Below, piece by piece: positions 43,380-51,804 of a stretch of 64,000 nucleotides of DNA. The stretch covers positions 3,209 through 67,208 of the forward strand of contig CAVCYP010000002.1 in NCBI GenBank assembly GCA_963606545.1, given 5' to 3'. Every line of letters begins with the position of its first letter. The stretch's first letter is position 1. The position numbers and the translations under genes are program-made. A model generated the notes under the pieces. It saw only the letters and a program-made list of their open reading frames with translations. It had not been told where the DNA came from and made no database searches. Origin of the DNA: UBA9732 sp963606545 (GTDB lineage Bacteria; Spirochaetota; Spirochaetia; Sphaerochaetales; Sphaerochaetaceae).

Positions 43380-44645
43380 ATGATTAGGTTACTTGAGGGC
43401 AAAGAGAAGAATTTGTTAAAGCACCATCCTTGGGTGTTTTCTGGTGCGCTGGATTTGTCCACAGTTGACGGCCCTGAGGCTGGGGCTGCTGGTGCTGGCG
43501 TGGCTGCGGGTGCTCTTACTGCTGGCGTGCAGCGGGTTGAGTCCGCTGATGGACGCTTTGTAGCTTGGGGCTACTATGACAAAGATAGCCACATTCCGTT
43601 ACGGCTGCTCTCTTGGGATGAGAAAGAAATTCCAGATGACACTTGGTGGATTAACAAGGTTCGCCAGTCCGTACTGCGCAGAAAAATGTTTTTCCAAGAC
43701 ATGAGCTCAGGCACCAACGTCTTTAGAATCATTCATGGCGAGGCAGACCTACTTCCAGGCCTTGTTGCAGACGTTTATGGCAAGATGATTCGCATCATCA
43801 TAAGCGCCCGCGTTGCTTGGGCTATGCGGGAGCTTGTTGTTGAAGCTCTAGAAACAATGCTTCACCCTCAAATGATTATTTTAAACACAGACGCAGCCTT
43901 CTGCGCCATTGAAAAGCTCCACGAAGTCACTGAGTACTACAAAGAAGGAGAGCGCTTTACTCCAACTGAAAAGTTTGATGAAATCCGCATTCGCGAAGAT
44001 GGCCTCTATTACGGCCTCATTCCCGGTTCTGGCCAAAAGAGTGGCTTTTACTGTGACCAGAGAGAAAACCGCAAAAGAGTCGAAAACTACGTCAAGGACG
44101 CCGTAGTCTTTGATGGCTGTTGCTACACCGGTGGCTTCACCCTTCACGCCCTACGTGGGCTCTGTAAACGAGTAGACTCCTTTGACAGCTCTTCTGATGC
44201 TATCCACCGCCTAATTTCTAACGTTAAGCTCAACGTGGAACTTGGCGTCTTGCCTGCTTCTTGCCTAGATAAGGTCACCGCCACCAAAGCCGATATCTTT
44301 GAAACTCTCAGAACGATACCCAAAAACGAGTATGACTTAATGATTTTGGACCCACCAAAGCTTGCACAGACCATCAAATCTCTTGATAGTGCCAAGAAAG
44401 CTTACAAGGATTTGAACCGTCTTGCCATGGAAAAAATCAAAAATAACGGCATTTTGGTAACCTGTTCCTGCTCTGGATCTCTCAAGCGGGAAGACTTCAG
44501 AACGGTCCTTGCCTGGAGCGCCAAAGATGCTGGAGTGGAGGTTCAAATCCTTGAAACCCTTGGGCAAGCCCTTGACCACCCAATCAGGCTCTCTTTCCCA
44601 GAAAGTGAATATTTAAAAGTTTATATTCTCAGGGTAATTAAATAG
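43380..44645 (+). CDS. RlmI-like SAM-dependent 23S rRNA cytosine methyltransferase
   Basis: 421 aa. N-terminal PUA domain (LLEGKEKNLLKHHPWVFSGAL) and a central EEHEE-like domain, then a Rossmann methyltransferase domain with VVFDGCCYTGGFTLHA, the acidic FDSS after strand 2, and LILDPPKL for base flipping. The family forms 5-methylcytosine in 23S rRNA. An insertion of about 20 residues rich in Ala and Gly (about residues 32-51) interrupts the PUA domain, where relatives go straight to the DGRFVAWGYYD strand. GGAGG ribosome site overlaps the end of the repeat field upstream. Confidence 0.9.
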   Translation: MIRLLEGKEKNLLKHHPWVFSGALDLSTVDGPEAGAAGAGVAAGALTAGVQRVESADGRFVAWGYYDKDSHIPLRLLSWDEKEIPDDTWWINKVRQSVLRRKMFFQDMSSGTNVFRIIHGEADLLPGLVADVYGKMIRIIISARVAWAMRELVVEALETMLHPQMIILNTDAAFCAIEKLHEVTEYYKEGERFTPTEKFDEIRIREDGLYYGLIPGSGQKSGFYCDQRENRKRVENYVKDAVVFDGCCYTGGFTLHALRGLCKRVDSFDSSSDAIHRLISNVKLNVELGVLPASCLDKVTATKADIFETLRTIPKNEYDLMILDPPKLAQTIKSLDSAKKAYKDLNRLAMEKIKNNGILVTCSCSGSLKREDFRTVLAWSAKDAGVEVQILETLGQALDHPIRLSFPESEYLKVYILRVIK

Positions 44646-44723
44646 GGTTTATCCTTGCCAAATCTTTTTGTAAGTATTACTTTATGTGTGTCATTTCCAT
44701 GATACTTAAGAGGAGAATGTACT

Positions 44724-45722
44724 ATGACATTTGCAGAGAAAATGAAGGCCAAGGCTATTGCAGCAAAAAAAGCCCTAGTTCTTCCAGAAGGTTTAGAGCC
44801 TAGAACCGTTAAAGCAGCAAGAATTATTCTTGATGAAGGAATTGCAACTTCCGTGACCTTGCTTGGAAATCCAGAGGAAGTCAAAGCCAATGCTAAGAAC
44901 CTTGGTGTTGATCTCACCGGCATTGCAATTATCGATCCAGTTACAAGTGAAAAGAGACAGGCTTACGCCAACGAATATTACGAACTCAGAAAAGCAAAGG
45001 GCATGACCCCAGAACAGGCTTATGACCTTATTGTTGCTCCTCTCAGATGGGGTGCAATGATGACAAGACTTCATGATGCAGATGCAATGGTTGCTGGTGC
45101 AGAGAACACAACAGGTAACGTACTTCTTGCTTCTTTCCAGATTATTAAATGCAAACCAGGCATCAAGAGTGCTTCTTCTTGCTTTGTCATGGCAACAGAC
45201 AAGACTCAGTATGGCATCAATGGTTCATTTATTTTTGCTGACTGTGCAACAATTCCTAACCCAACAGCAGAACAGCTTGCAGAAATTGCTGAAGCTTCAG
45301 CCCAGTCTTGCAAGACCTTCCTTGATGCAGAACCAGTTGTTGCAATGCTTTCCTACTCAACAAAGGGAAGCGCAAAGGGAGACCTTGTTGACAAGGTTGT
45401 TCAAGCAACAGAATTGGTTAAGGCAAAGTGCCCAGACCTCAAGATTGATGGTGAGCTTCAGCTTGATGCTTCAATTGTTGACTCCGTTGCAAAACAGAAG
45501 GCTCCAGGTTCAGAAGTTGCTGGCCACGCCAACGTCCTTGTTTTCCCAGACCTTCAGGCTGGAAACATTGGTTACAAGCTTGTTCAGCGCCTTGCTGGTG
45601 CTCAGGCCTACGGCCCAATCCTTCAGGGCTTTGCTAGACCAGTGTCTGACCTCTCAAGAGGTTGCAGCGTAGAAGACATTGTTGTAACAGCATCTATCAC
45701 CCTTGCACAGGCTGCTTGCTAA
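44724..45722 (+). CDS. pta: Phosphate acetyltransferase
   Basis: 332 aa, short-form enzyme without the N-terminal DRTGG/AAA domains. It interconverts acetyl-CoA and acetyl phosphate, giving ATP with acetate kinase in fermentation. Conserved parts: LPEGLEPRTVKAARII, DADAMVAGAENTTGNVL, KTQYGINGSFIFADCA, GELQLDASIV, and the C-terminal GPILQGFARPVSDLSRGCSVEDIV containing the Ser-Arg pair near the CoA site. GAGGAG precedes the ATG. No ackA is adjacent. A clear terminator follows. Codon choice is highly biased, which fits strong expression. Confidence 0.96.
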   Translation: MTFAEKMKAKAIAAKKALVLPEGLEPRTVKAARIILDEGIATSVTLLGNPEEVKANAKNLGVDLTGIAIIDPVTSEKRQAYANEYYELRKAKGMTPEQAYDLIVAPLRWGAMMTRLHDADAMVAGAENTTGNVLLASFQIIKCKPGIKSASSCFVMATDKTQYGINGSFIFADCATIPNPTAEQLAEIAEASAQSCKTFLDAEPVVAMLSYSTKGSAKGDLVDKVVQATELVKAKCPDLKIDGELQLDASIVDSVAKQKAPGSEVAGHANVLVFPDLQAGNIGYKLVQRLAGAQAYGPILQGFARPVSDLSRGCSVEDIVVTASITLAQAAC

Positions 45723-45751
45723 GCTTGATTGCTAAGTTTTAAGAGCTTTAT

Positions 45752-45783
45752 GGGCTACTAGGATTTCTAGTGGCCCTTTTTTT
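45752..45783 (+). terminator. Intrinsic terminator of pta
   Basis: Ten-base stem GGGCTACTAG / CTAGTGGCCC (one wobble), loop gattt region, followed by seven T. Confidence 0.9.
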
Positions 45784-45861
45784 AACTTTCTATACTGGTG
45801 AAATTACGGCATTTCTCCGGTTTTCGCAAAAAAATTAACTGAATTACACTTCAAGACAAAA

Positions 45862-45876
45862 TGGAACATTGTTCCA
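45862..45876 (+). promoter_or_regulatory. IclR-type operator palindrome upstream of kdgK
   Basis: TGGAACATTGTTCCA is a perfect 6-3-6 inverted repeat of the form known for IclR-family proteins such as KdgR. It ends seven bases before the -35 box of kdgK, and an iclR-type gene lies downstream in the same cluster. Confidence 0.75.
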
Positions 45877-45883
45877 CTTTTTG

Positions 45884-45912
45884 TTGACCAGAGCAAAATA
45901 CCGGTCTATAAT
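45884..45912 (+). promoter_or_regulatory. Promoter of kdgK-eda-iclR
   Basis: TTGACC (45884-45889), 17-base spacer, consensus TATAAT (45907-45912), then an AGGGG-containing leader to the ATG at 45936. Confidence 0.85.
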
Positions 45913-45935
45913 TTATACCAAAGGGGTTTAAGATT

Positions 45936-46964
45936 ATGAAGTATGTTACCTTTGGTGAAATAATGTTGCGCTTAAAGAGTCCAGGAAATGAGCGCTTTTT
46001 CCAGAGTCCTGTCTTGGAAGCAACCTTTGGTGGTGGCGAGGCCAACGTTGCAGTATCGCTCTCAATTTTGGGCGAGCATTGCTATTTTGTCAGTGCTTTA
46101 CCAGCTAATGCAATTGGTGAAGCTGCGCTAGCTGAGCTGAGAAAACATGGGGTGGATACTTCCTATATTAATATAAAAAAGGATGGCAGACTTGGCGTTT
46201 ACTATCTTGAAACGGGTGCAGATCAGAGACCTAGCCTTGTAGTTTATGACAGAGCAGAAAGTTGTATTGCCACTTCTAAGCCGGAAGAATTTGACTTTGC
46301 AAAAATTATGGACAAAGCCACTTGGTTCCATATCACAGGCATTACACCAGCTGTAAGTCAGGCTTGTGCAGACTGTGCTTTGGAAGCTGTTAAGGCAGCA
46401 AGAAAAGCCGGAGCGAGGGTCTCAATTGACCTTAACTATAGAAAAAAACTATGGAAGTATGGAAAACAGGCCATTGATGTAATGCGGGAGCTCACAAAGT
46501 ATGCTAACGTAATCATTGCAAATGAAGAGGATATTCAGAAGTGTCTTGGCATTGAGGCTCCAGTTGATGTCACAAGTGGAAACATCAACAAAGAGGCTTA
46601 CAAGGTACTCACAGATGAAGTCAAACGTCAGTTCCCAAATGTAGAGCAGGTTGCCGTAAGTCTCAGAGAATCTCACACTGCAGATTACAACGGCTGGGGG
46701 GCAGCCCTTAATGGAAAGACCGGTTTTTATCTTTCAAGACATTATGAAATTACAGACATCATTGACAGAGTAGGTGGTGGTGACAGCTTTGCAGCTGGCA
46801 TTATCTACGGTCTTTCCCATTTTGAGGATGAGCAATATGCCTTGAACTTTGCCGTAGCGGCATCGGCCTTAAAGCATACAATCCCTGGCGATTTCAATTT
46901 GACAAGGCTCAGCGAGATTGAGAATTTGGCTAAGGGCGACGGCAGCGGAAGAGTTCAGCGCTGA
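45936..46964 (+). CDS. kdgK: 2-keto-3-deoxygluconate kinase
   Basis: 342 aa, ribokinase/PfkB family. It phosphorylates KDG to KDPG, the substrate of the aldolase encoded next. Motifs: FGGGEANVAVSLS at the N-terminus (sugar site, about residues 32-44) and DRVGGGDSFAAG (about 274-285) with the catalytic Asp. The inserted lid strands RLGVYYLETGADQRPS and VVYDRAES match KDG kinases. It is the first gene after a strong promoter with an IclR-type operator and is spaced 11 bases from eda. Together they feed uronate or gluconate-derived KDG into the lower Entner-Doudoroff route. Confidence 0.93.
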   Translation: MKYVTFGEIMLRLKSPGNERFFQSPVLEATFGGGEANVAVSLSILGEHCYFVSALPANAIGEAALAELRKHGVDTSYINIKKDGRLGVYYLETGADQRPSLVVYDRAESCIATSKPEEFDFAKIMDKATWFHITGITPAVSQACADCALEAVKAARKAGARVSIDLNYRKKLWKYGKQAIDVMRELTKYANVIIANEEDIQKCLGIEAPVDVTSGNINKEAYKVLTDEVKRQFPNVEQVAVSLRESHTADYNGWGAALNGKTGFYLSRHYEITDIIDRVGGGDSFAAGIIYGLSHFEDEQYALNFAVAASALKHTIPGDFNLTRLSEIENLAKGDGSGRVQR

Positions 46965-46975
46965 CAGGAGAAAGC

Positions 46976-47857
46976 ATGCAAGACATTTTAAAGAAAATAG
47001 GGAACATTGGAATTGTTCCAGTTGTAGTGATAAAGGATGCAAATAAGGCGGTTGGCCTAGCAAAAGCCCTTCTTGAGGGGGGTGTCCCTTGCGCAGAAGT
47101 TACGTTTAGAACAAGTGCCGCAAAGGAAGCCATCCAGAAGATGAGCCAAGCTTACCCTGAGTTGATTCTAGGAGCTGGCACAATTCTGACGCCTCAGCAA
47201 GCGCAGGATGCAGTTCAAGCTGGCGCAAAGTTTCTTGTTTCACCGGGTTATGACCAAAAGCTGGTCGATTGGTGCCAAGAAAATAACGTGCCTTATGTGC
47301 CAGGCGTTTGCACTGCAAGTGAGGTCCAGGTGGCAGTTGCCAACGGTTTTGAAGTTTTGAAGTTCTTCCCCGCTGAAGCTGCTGGTGGCGTGAATATGAT
47401 TAAAAACCTCTGCGGGCCTTTCCCTCAGGTTAAGTTTATGACAACTGGAGGCATCTCCAACGACAACATTGAGCCCTACGCCAAAAGCCCAAACGTACTT
47501 GCCGTGGGTGGCTCTTGGATGGTCAAAGCAGACCTCATTGAAGAGCAGAACTGGGACACCATCAAAGCCAAATGCCATGAAGCGGTCAGCGCAATGCACG
47601 GTTTTGCCTTCAAAGGCCTAGAAGTTTCCTGCGCACCAGAGCAAGCGCAAAACCTCAAAACCCAACTAGCCCCATTTGGCCTTGCCAGCGGCACCTCTTC
47701 CCCTAAGCCCGATATTTATATAAACTCAAATGCGGAAAAAGGGGCAAAGTTCATTATCTCCACTTACAATCTTGAAAGATCAAAATCATACTTAAATGAC
47801 TATGGGTATGCTTTAAAGTGTGGAAATTATGACCTTGTTTTAGTACAAACTAAGTAA
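46976..47857 (+). CDS. eda: KDPG aldolase with a C-terminal extension
   Basis: 293 aa, about 80 more than the usual 210. The class I aldolase barrel has GVPCAEVTFRT, AGTILTPQQA, and the Schiff-base Lys in VLKFFPAEAAGG (about residue 130), then TTGGISNDN. It cleaves KDPG to pyruvate and glyceraldehyde 3-phosphate. The tail from about residue 205 (HGFAFKGLEVSCAPEQ, YINSNAEKGAKFIISTYNLERS) resembles half of a VOC/glyoxalase-like domain, known from some aldolases of gut bacteria; its purpose is unclear. AGGAG precedes the ATG. Confidence 0.92.
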   Translation: MQDILKKIGNIGIVPVVVIKDANKAVGLAKALLEGGVPCAEVTFRTSAAKEAIQKMSQAYPELILGAGTILTPQQAQDAVQAGAKFLVSPGYDQKLVDWCQENNVPYVPGVCTASEVQVAVANGFEVLKFFPAEAAGGVNMIKNLCGPFPQVKFMTTGGISNDNIEPYAKSPNVLAVGGSWMVKADLIEEQNWDTIKAKCHEAVSAMHGFAFKGLEVSCAPEQAQNLKTQLAPFGLASGTSSPKPDIYINSNAEKGAKFIISTYNLERSKSYLNDYGYALKCGNYDLVLVQTK

Positions 47858-47880
47858 AAACAAAAAGGAACAAATGAAAA

Positions 47881-48636
47881 ATGGAACTAGGAACTGTTAC
47901 CAGAGCACTGGCAATTTTGGAAATACTGTCTAAAGTCAAGGATGCAAATCTTGAAACCTTGGCTCAGCAAACAAATCTTCCAAAAACAACTGCTCTGAGG
48001 CTTTTAACAACTCTTGTAGAAAACAAGTATGTTGTAAAGGACAATAACGACAGATATTACCTTTCCATGAAAATGTTTGCAGTAGGCTCAAGAGCCCTGA
48101 GTAATATTGATTTGATTGATATTTCAAGACCAATAGCCAGGGCTTTGAGTGAAAAGACGGGCGAGACCGTGCATATGGGAATTCTTGATGATGACAAGGT
48201 TCTTTATATTTTAAAGCACGAAAGCAACTACACTATTAGAATGTATTCAAGGATTGGGAGAAGATGCCCCCTTCATTGTACAGCAATTGGGAAGTGCCTT
48301 TTGACCGACAAGGAAGAAAGCTTTTTAGATGAGTACATCAAAAGTGGTGCTTTTGTAAGCTATACCCCCAAGACCATTTCTACAAAAGCAGCCTTGGTTC
48401 AGGAACTTGAGAAAGTTAAGAACCTAGGCTATGCAGTAGACAATGAGGAACATGAACCTCAGATTATTTGCGTAGCAGCACCAGTTAGAGACCATGAAGG
48501 CAACGTGGTTGCTGCTATTAGCGTTTCAACTCCAATCTTCAGATTGGATGAAAAAAAGTTTAACAATAACTGTAGCCTAGTTGTGGAGTATGCTAATAAA
48601 ATATCGGACATACTGGGCAATCTAGGCCATTGTTAA
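47881..48636 (+). CDS. IclR-family transcriptional regulator, KdgR-like
   Basis: 251 aa. N-terminal winged helix (LAILEILSKV, NLPKTTALRLLTTLVENKYV, about residues 10-55) and a C-terminal effector domain with GETVHMGILDDDKVLYI and CPLHCTAIGKCLL. IclR proteins bind short palindromes such as TGGAACATTGTTCCA, which is exactly what stands in front of kdgK. A repressor released by KDG, KDPG or a related sugar acid is the likely arrangement, so the gene would also control itself. The ribosome site is AAAGGA 11 bases away. Confidence 0.9.
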   Translation: MELGTVTRALAILEILSKVKDANLETLAQQTNLPKTTALRLLTTLVENKYVVKDNNDRYYLSMKMFAVGSRALSNIDLIDISRPIARALSEKTGETVHMGILDDDKVLYILKHESNYTIRMYSRIGRRCPLHCTAIGKCLLTDKEESFLDEYIKSGAFVSYTPKTISTKAALVQELEKVKNLGYAVDNEEHEPQIICVAAPVRDHEGNVVAAISVSTPIFRLDEKKFNNNCSLVVEYANKISDILGNLGHC

Positions 48637-48650
48637 GAGCTAAGACTAGC

Positions 48651-49445
48651 TTATTTAGAAATATCGACACCAAAGTATTTTATTGATAAGGCACTGATGG
48701 TTCCATCAGCAAGAAGCTCCTCTAGAGCTTGGTTTACTGCCGCTCTGAGGGTAGCTGCATCCTCTCCTTTTTGCATTGGGATGGCAACGCTGGTGCGCTC
48801 AGGGTCAAGGCAGGCAATCTTGATTGCGGCTTGTGGATGAACCTTCTTGTAGTCGTAATAGGTGACCTCTGCATTCAAGGTGGCATCTATTCTTCCAGTA
48901 AGCAGCAATTCAATAGTCTGTATTAAATCATCAACAGGAGTAACAGTAGCGCCATACTTTTCAGCGACTTGGGCATAGGTAGAAGAAATGGTATTGGCGG
49001 TTTTTTTGCCCTTCAAGTCTTCCATGGAAGTGATGGAGGTGTTTTCTTCTTTAACTATTACTGCTGTGTTGTTATAGGCATAAGGAATTGAAAACTCGTA
49101 TTTTTGTTGGCGTTCTGGTGTAATGTCAACGCCGTTTATCATTAGGTCGTAACGTCCAGACTCAAGGCCTGCTAGAAGTCCGTCCCATTCACCTTCAATA
49201 AAGGTGGCTTTAACTCCTAGTTTAGCTGCTATGGCCTGGCCAATTTCAACGTCATAACCTACGAGATTGTCATTTTCATCGTGGTAGGTCCAAGGCTGCC
49301 AGGTCCCTTCCATTGCAATGGTGATTTCACCTTTTGCTTTAATTCTCTCCAACAGGTCACCACTTTGGGTTTCCTGAGTTCCGCCTGCGAACAATATTGA
49401 GTTCGCAAGAATGAAGGCAAGCAGTACAAATGTAAGCTTTTTCAT
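48651..49445 (-). CDS. Amino-acid ABC importer substrate-binding protein
   Basis: 264 aa with a cleavable signal peptide (LLAFILANSILFAGG). The family 3 binding-protein motifs are clear: GEITIAMEGTWQPWTYHDEN, LVGYDVEIGQAIAAKLG (sugar-free amino-acid clamp), GRYDLMINGVDITPERQ with the conserved Arg region, and AYNNTAVIVK. The sequence is closest in style to cystine or polar amino-acid binders (FliY/TcyA group); specificity is not certain. AAAGGAG ribosome site. Last gene of a three-gene importer. Confidence 0.9.
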   Translation of the reverse strand: MKKLTFVLLAFILANSILFAGGTQETQSGDLLERIKAKGEITIAMEGTWQPWTYHDENDNLVGYDVEIGQAIAAKLGVKATFIEGEWDGLLAGLESGRYDLMINGVDITPERQQKYEFSIPYAYNNTAVIVKEENTSITSMEDLKGKKTANTISSTYAQVAEKYGATVTPVDDLIQTIELLLTGRIDATLNAEVTYYDYKKVHPQAAIKIACLDPERTSVAIPMQKGEDAATLRAAVNQALEELLADGTISALSIKYFGVDISK

Positions 49446-49487
49446 TTTTATCTCCTTTCCCGGTCAATAAATATCGGGATATAAAAG

Positions 49488-50222
49488 TTATTGCATGCGG
49501 GTGATGAACTCGCGGGTTCGGCTTTGGCGTGGGGCATTGAAGAGCTGGGCGGTGGGGCCCTCTTCTACAATTACGCCGTTTTCCATGAAGATGGTTTTGG
49601 TGGCTACTTGGCGCGCGAAGGCCATTTCGTGGGTGACTATAAGCATGGTCATGCCTTCTTGGGCTAGGGTGCGCATGACGGAGAGGACTTCGCCAGTTAA
49701 CTCTGGGTCTAGTGCGCTGGTGGGCTCGTCAAAGAAGATGACTTGTGGGTTGGTGGCTATGGCGCGGGCTATTGCTACGCGCTGTTGTTGGCCTCCGGAT
49801 AGCTGAGATGGGTAGCTGTTGGCCCAGTCTAGCATGCCTACTTTGGTGAGCGTTTGGACGGCTATATCGTGGGCTTGGGCCTTTGGCATTTTGCGGGCGG
49901 TGACTAGTCCTTCCATGACATTTTCAATTGCTGTCATGTTGGCAAAGAGGTTAAAGCTTTGAAAAACAAAGCCAGTTTGCATTCTGAAGTGGAGGATTTC
50001 TTTTTTGGTGGCTTTTGCGGCGTCATAGATGTGGTCTTCAAAGCCTATGCTGCCTTGTTCTGCGCGTTCTAGGAAGGCTATGCATCTAAGTAGCGTGGTT
50101 TTGCCGGAGCCGCTTGGACCTAGGATTGCAATGACGTCTCCCTTTGAGACTTCAAGGTTTATGCCTTTTAGGACTTCTCTGGAGCCAAAGGCTTTGTGTA
50201 GGTTTTCAACTTTCAAAATCAT
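49488..50222 (-). CDS. Polar amino-acid ABC importer ATPase (GlnQ/TcyC type)
   Basis: 244 aa. Walker A GPSGSGKTTLLRC (about residues 34-46), Q-loop in FVFQSFNLFANMTA, signature LSGGQQQRVAIARA, Walker B VIFFDEPTSALDPE and switch His VTHEMAFAR. The FNLF..MTA run after the Q-loop is typical for polar amino-acid importers. It energises the permease encoded nine bases upstream. The base composition of the 5' half is richer in GC than its neighbours. The ribosome site (GAGCTGAAA) is poor, fitting coupling to the permease. Confidence 0.94.
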   Translation of the reverse strand: MILKVENLHKAFGSREVLKGINLEVSKGDVIAILGPSGSGKTTLLRCIAFLERAEQGSIGFEDHIYDAAKATKKEILHFRMQTGFVFQSFNLFANMTAIENVMEGLVTARKMPKAQAHDIAVQTLTKVGMLDWANSYPSQLSGGQQQRVAIARAIATNPQVIFFDEPTSALDPELTGEVLSVMRTLAQEGMTMLIVTHEMAFARQVATKTIFMENGVIVEEGPTAQLFNAPRQSRTREFITRMQ

Positions 50223-50231
50223 TTTCAGCTC

Positions 50232-50906
50232 CTAGACTCTTTGTACGCCTTTTGCGTTGAGGCGTTTTTCTCCCCAAGCTTGGATTTTGGTGAGGACGGT
50301 GCACATCAGGAGGTATATAAGACCTACCTCAATGTACAGGGCAAGACCTTCATAGGTGCGGGCAACTATACGTTGAGTTTGCATAAACATTTCTGTAACG
50401 GTGATGTTTGCGGCAAGGCTGGTATCCTTTAGCATGCTGATTAACGAGTTAGAAAGGGTGGGAAAGGCGGTTCTTAGCGCTTGAGGTAAAATTATGCGTT
50501 TGATGGCCTGTAACCAGCTTAACCCCACACATTCTGCGGCCTCAAGCTGTCCACGGGGCACTGATTCTATTGCAGCTCTTATTGTCTCGGCTGAATAGGC
50601 CCCCTCATTTAATGAGAAAACTATGATGGCGGCAGGGAAGGGATCTATTAGAATTCCAAGGTTTGGAAGGCCATAGAAGATTACAAAAAGCTGTACTAAA
50701 AGAGGAGTTCCTCTGACAACCCAAATGTAGAATCTAGCAAGGGTTTTCAAAACTGGGACTTTTGCAACTTGAATTAAAGCAGTAATGGTTGCAATTACAA
50801 GGGCTAAAGAGAAAGATATTATGGTCAGAGGGATTGTGTATAACAAACCCGGTTTTAGTATTTTCCAGAAGGAGTCAAGCATTAGTTGTAAAACTGAACT
50901 GTCCAT
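50232..50906 (-). CDS. Polar amino-acid ABC importer permease (HisM/TcyB type)
   Basis: 224 aa, about five membrane helices. It begins with the usual LLYTIPLTIISFSLALVIA helix, has TPLLVQLFVIFYGLP, and the EAA loop LEAAECVGLSWLQAIKRIILPQALR that docks the ATPase. First gene of the importer operon (permease, ATPase, binding protein). A homodimer is expected because only one permease gene is present. Substrate class follows from the binding protein: polar amino acids, possibly cystine. Confidence 0.93.
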   Translation of the reverse strand: MDSSVLQLMLDSFWKILKPGLLYTIPLTIISFSLALVIATITALIQVAKVPVLKTLARFYIWVVRGTPLLVQLFVIFYGLPNLGILIDPFPAAIIVFSLNEGAYSAETIRAAIESVPRGQLEAAECVGLSWLQAIKRIILPQALRTAFPTLSNSLISMLKDTSLAANITVTEMFMQTQRIVARTYEGLALYIEVGLIYLLMCTVLTKIQAWGEKRLNAKGVQRV

Positions 50907-50916
50907 AAAACCTCTT

Positions 50917-50950
50917 TAAAAAAAGAAGGCTGCATTTAAACTGTGCAGCC
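50917..50950 (-). terminator. Terminator of the infC-rpmI-rplT operon
   Basis: Stem GGCTGCA (50928-50934) with TGCAGCC (50944-50950) and, on the minus strand, a T-rich run over 50927-50917. Confidence 0.82.
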
Positions 50951-50975
50951 CCCATTTTTTGAATATATATTTGGA

Positions 50976-51347
50976 TTAGAGCTCAATGTCAGGCATTTCA
51001 ACACTGTCAGTGCTTTCTGGCATTTCAATGTCACTCATGTCTCCAAGGTCAATTGCATCTCCACCAATTGAAGAGAACTGCTCAGCAGTCTCAAGATCAT
51101 CAATGGTAAGGTCAAGGTTATCAAGACCAACATCATTGAGGCTTTCAAGGGAGCTCTCAATGCTCTTGCTGATGCGCTCTGTGTCTTCCTTGTAGTTATC
51201 TACATAAGCCTGAAGCTCTTCATTATGACTTGTAATGAGTTTGATGTCTCTTTTCAGACCTTCATTATCAGCCCTAAGCTTATTGATATAAGCAACTGCT
51301 TTTTTAACTCTTTCTTCAAGGAGAAGCATGTTCTCATAAACTGTCAT
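50976..51347 (-). CDS. Small coiled-coil protein, ZapB-like in appearance
   Basis: 123 aa. Residues 5-80 are a heptad-rich helix (LLLEERVKKAVAYINKLRADNEGLKRDI, in two pieces here LLLEERVKKAV and AYINKLRADNEGL) with the look of ZapB-type division proteins or tubulin-like bundlers. The last 45 residues are acidic with repeated short motifs (LDNLDLTIDDLE, DLGDMSDIEMPESTD). It follows rplT with two hairpins between and is ended by the operon terminator. A role in cell division or chromosome organisation is inference from the coiled coil only. Confidence 0.75.
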   Translation of the reverse strand: MTVYENMLLLEERVKKAVAYINKLRADNEGLKRDIKLITSHNEELQAYVDNYKEDTERISKSIESSLESLNDVGLDNLDLTIDDLETAEQFSSIGGDAIDLGDMSDIEMPESTDSVEMPDIEL

Positions 51348-51364
51348 AAATTCAATCCTCCGTT

Positions 51365-51418
51365 GAGGTTTTGCAAAACCTCTATTTATTCAAAGAAGCC
51401 TGCAACTTGATGCAGGCT
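51365..51418 (-). promoter_or_regulatory. Two hairpins between rplT and the coiled-coil gene
   Basis: Stem 1: AGCCTGCA (51397-51404) with TGCAGGCT (51411-51418), just after the rplT stop, followed by a short T-rich run. Stem 2: the palindrome GAGGTTTTGCAAAACCTC (51365-51382), directly before the GGAGG of the next gene. They may reduce read-through or protect the upstream mRNA. Confidence 0.65.
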
Positions 51419-51426
51419 TACAATTG

Positions 51427-51786
51427 TCAGACGTTGAGTGCTTTCTTAGCTGTTGCAACCAAAGCGCTGAATGTTGCTTTGTCTTCAATAGCCATGTTAG
51501 AAAGAACCTTTCTGTTGATGTCAATGTTTGCCATCTTCAGTGCATGCATGAACTGGGAGTAGGTAAGACCTTCTTCTCTTACTGCAGCAGAGATTCTAGC
51601 AATCCAGAGTTTTCTGAAATCTCTTTTCTTCTCTTTTCTGCCTCTGTAAGCATACTGTCCAGCTTTTGCGATTGCGTCCTTTGCAATGCGGTTATTGGTG
51701 CTTCTGCGACCATAGTAACCCTTTGCAAGGTTCAAAATCTTCTTTCGTCTGTCCTTGTGTTTGGTTCCGTCAACTGCTCTTGGCAT
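51427..51786 (-). CDS. rplT: 50S ribosomal protein L20
   Basis: 119 aa, normal length. The basic N-terminal arm (PRAVDGTKHKDRRKKILNLAKGYYGRR) and the globular part RDFRKLWIARISAAVREEGLTYS are standard L20. It binds 23S rRNA early in 50S assembly and in many bacteria represses its own operon. AAGGAGGG precedes the ATG. It follows rpmI by 18 bases in the classical infC-rpmI-rplT order. Confidence 0.98.
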   Translation of the reverse strand: MPRAVDGTKHKDRRKKILNLAKGYYGRRSTNNRIAKDAIAKAGQYAYRGRKEKKRDFRKLWIARISAAVREEGLTYSQFMHALKMANIDINRKVLSNMAIEDKATFSALVATAKKALNV

Positions 51787-51804
51787 AATTCACACCCTCC
51801 TTAA

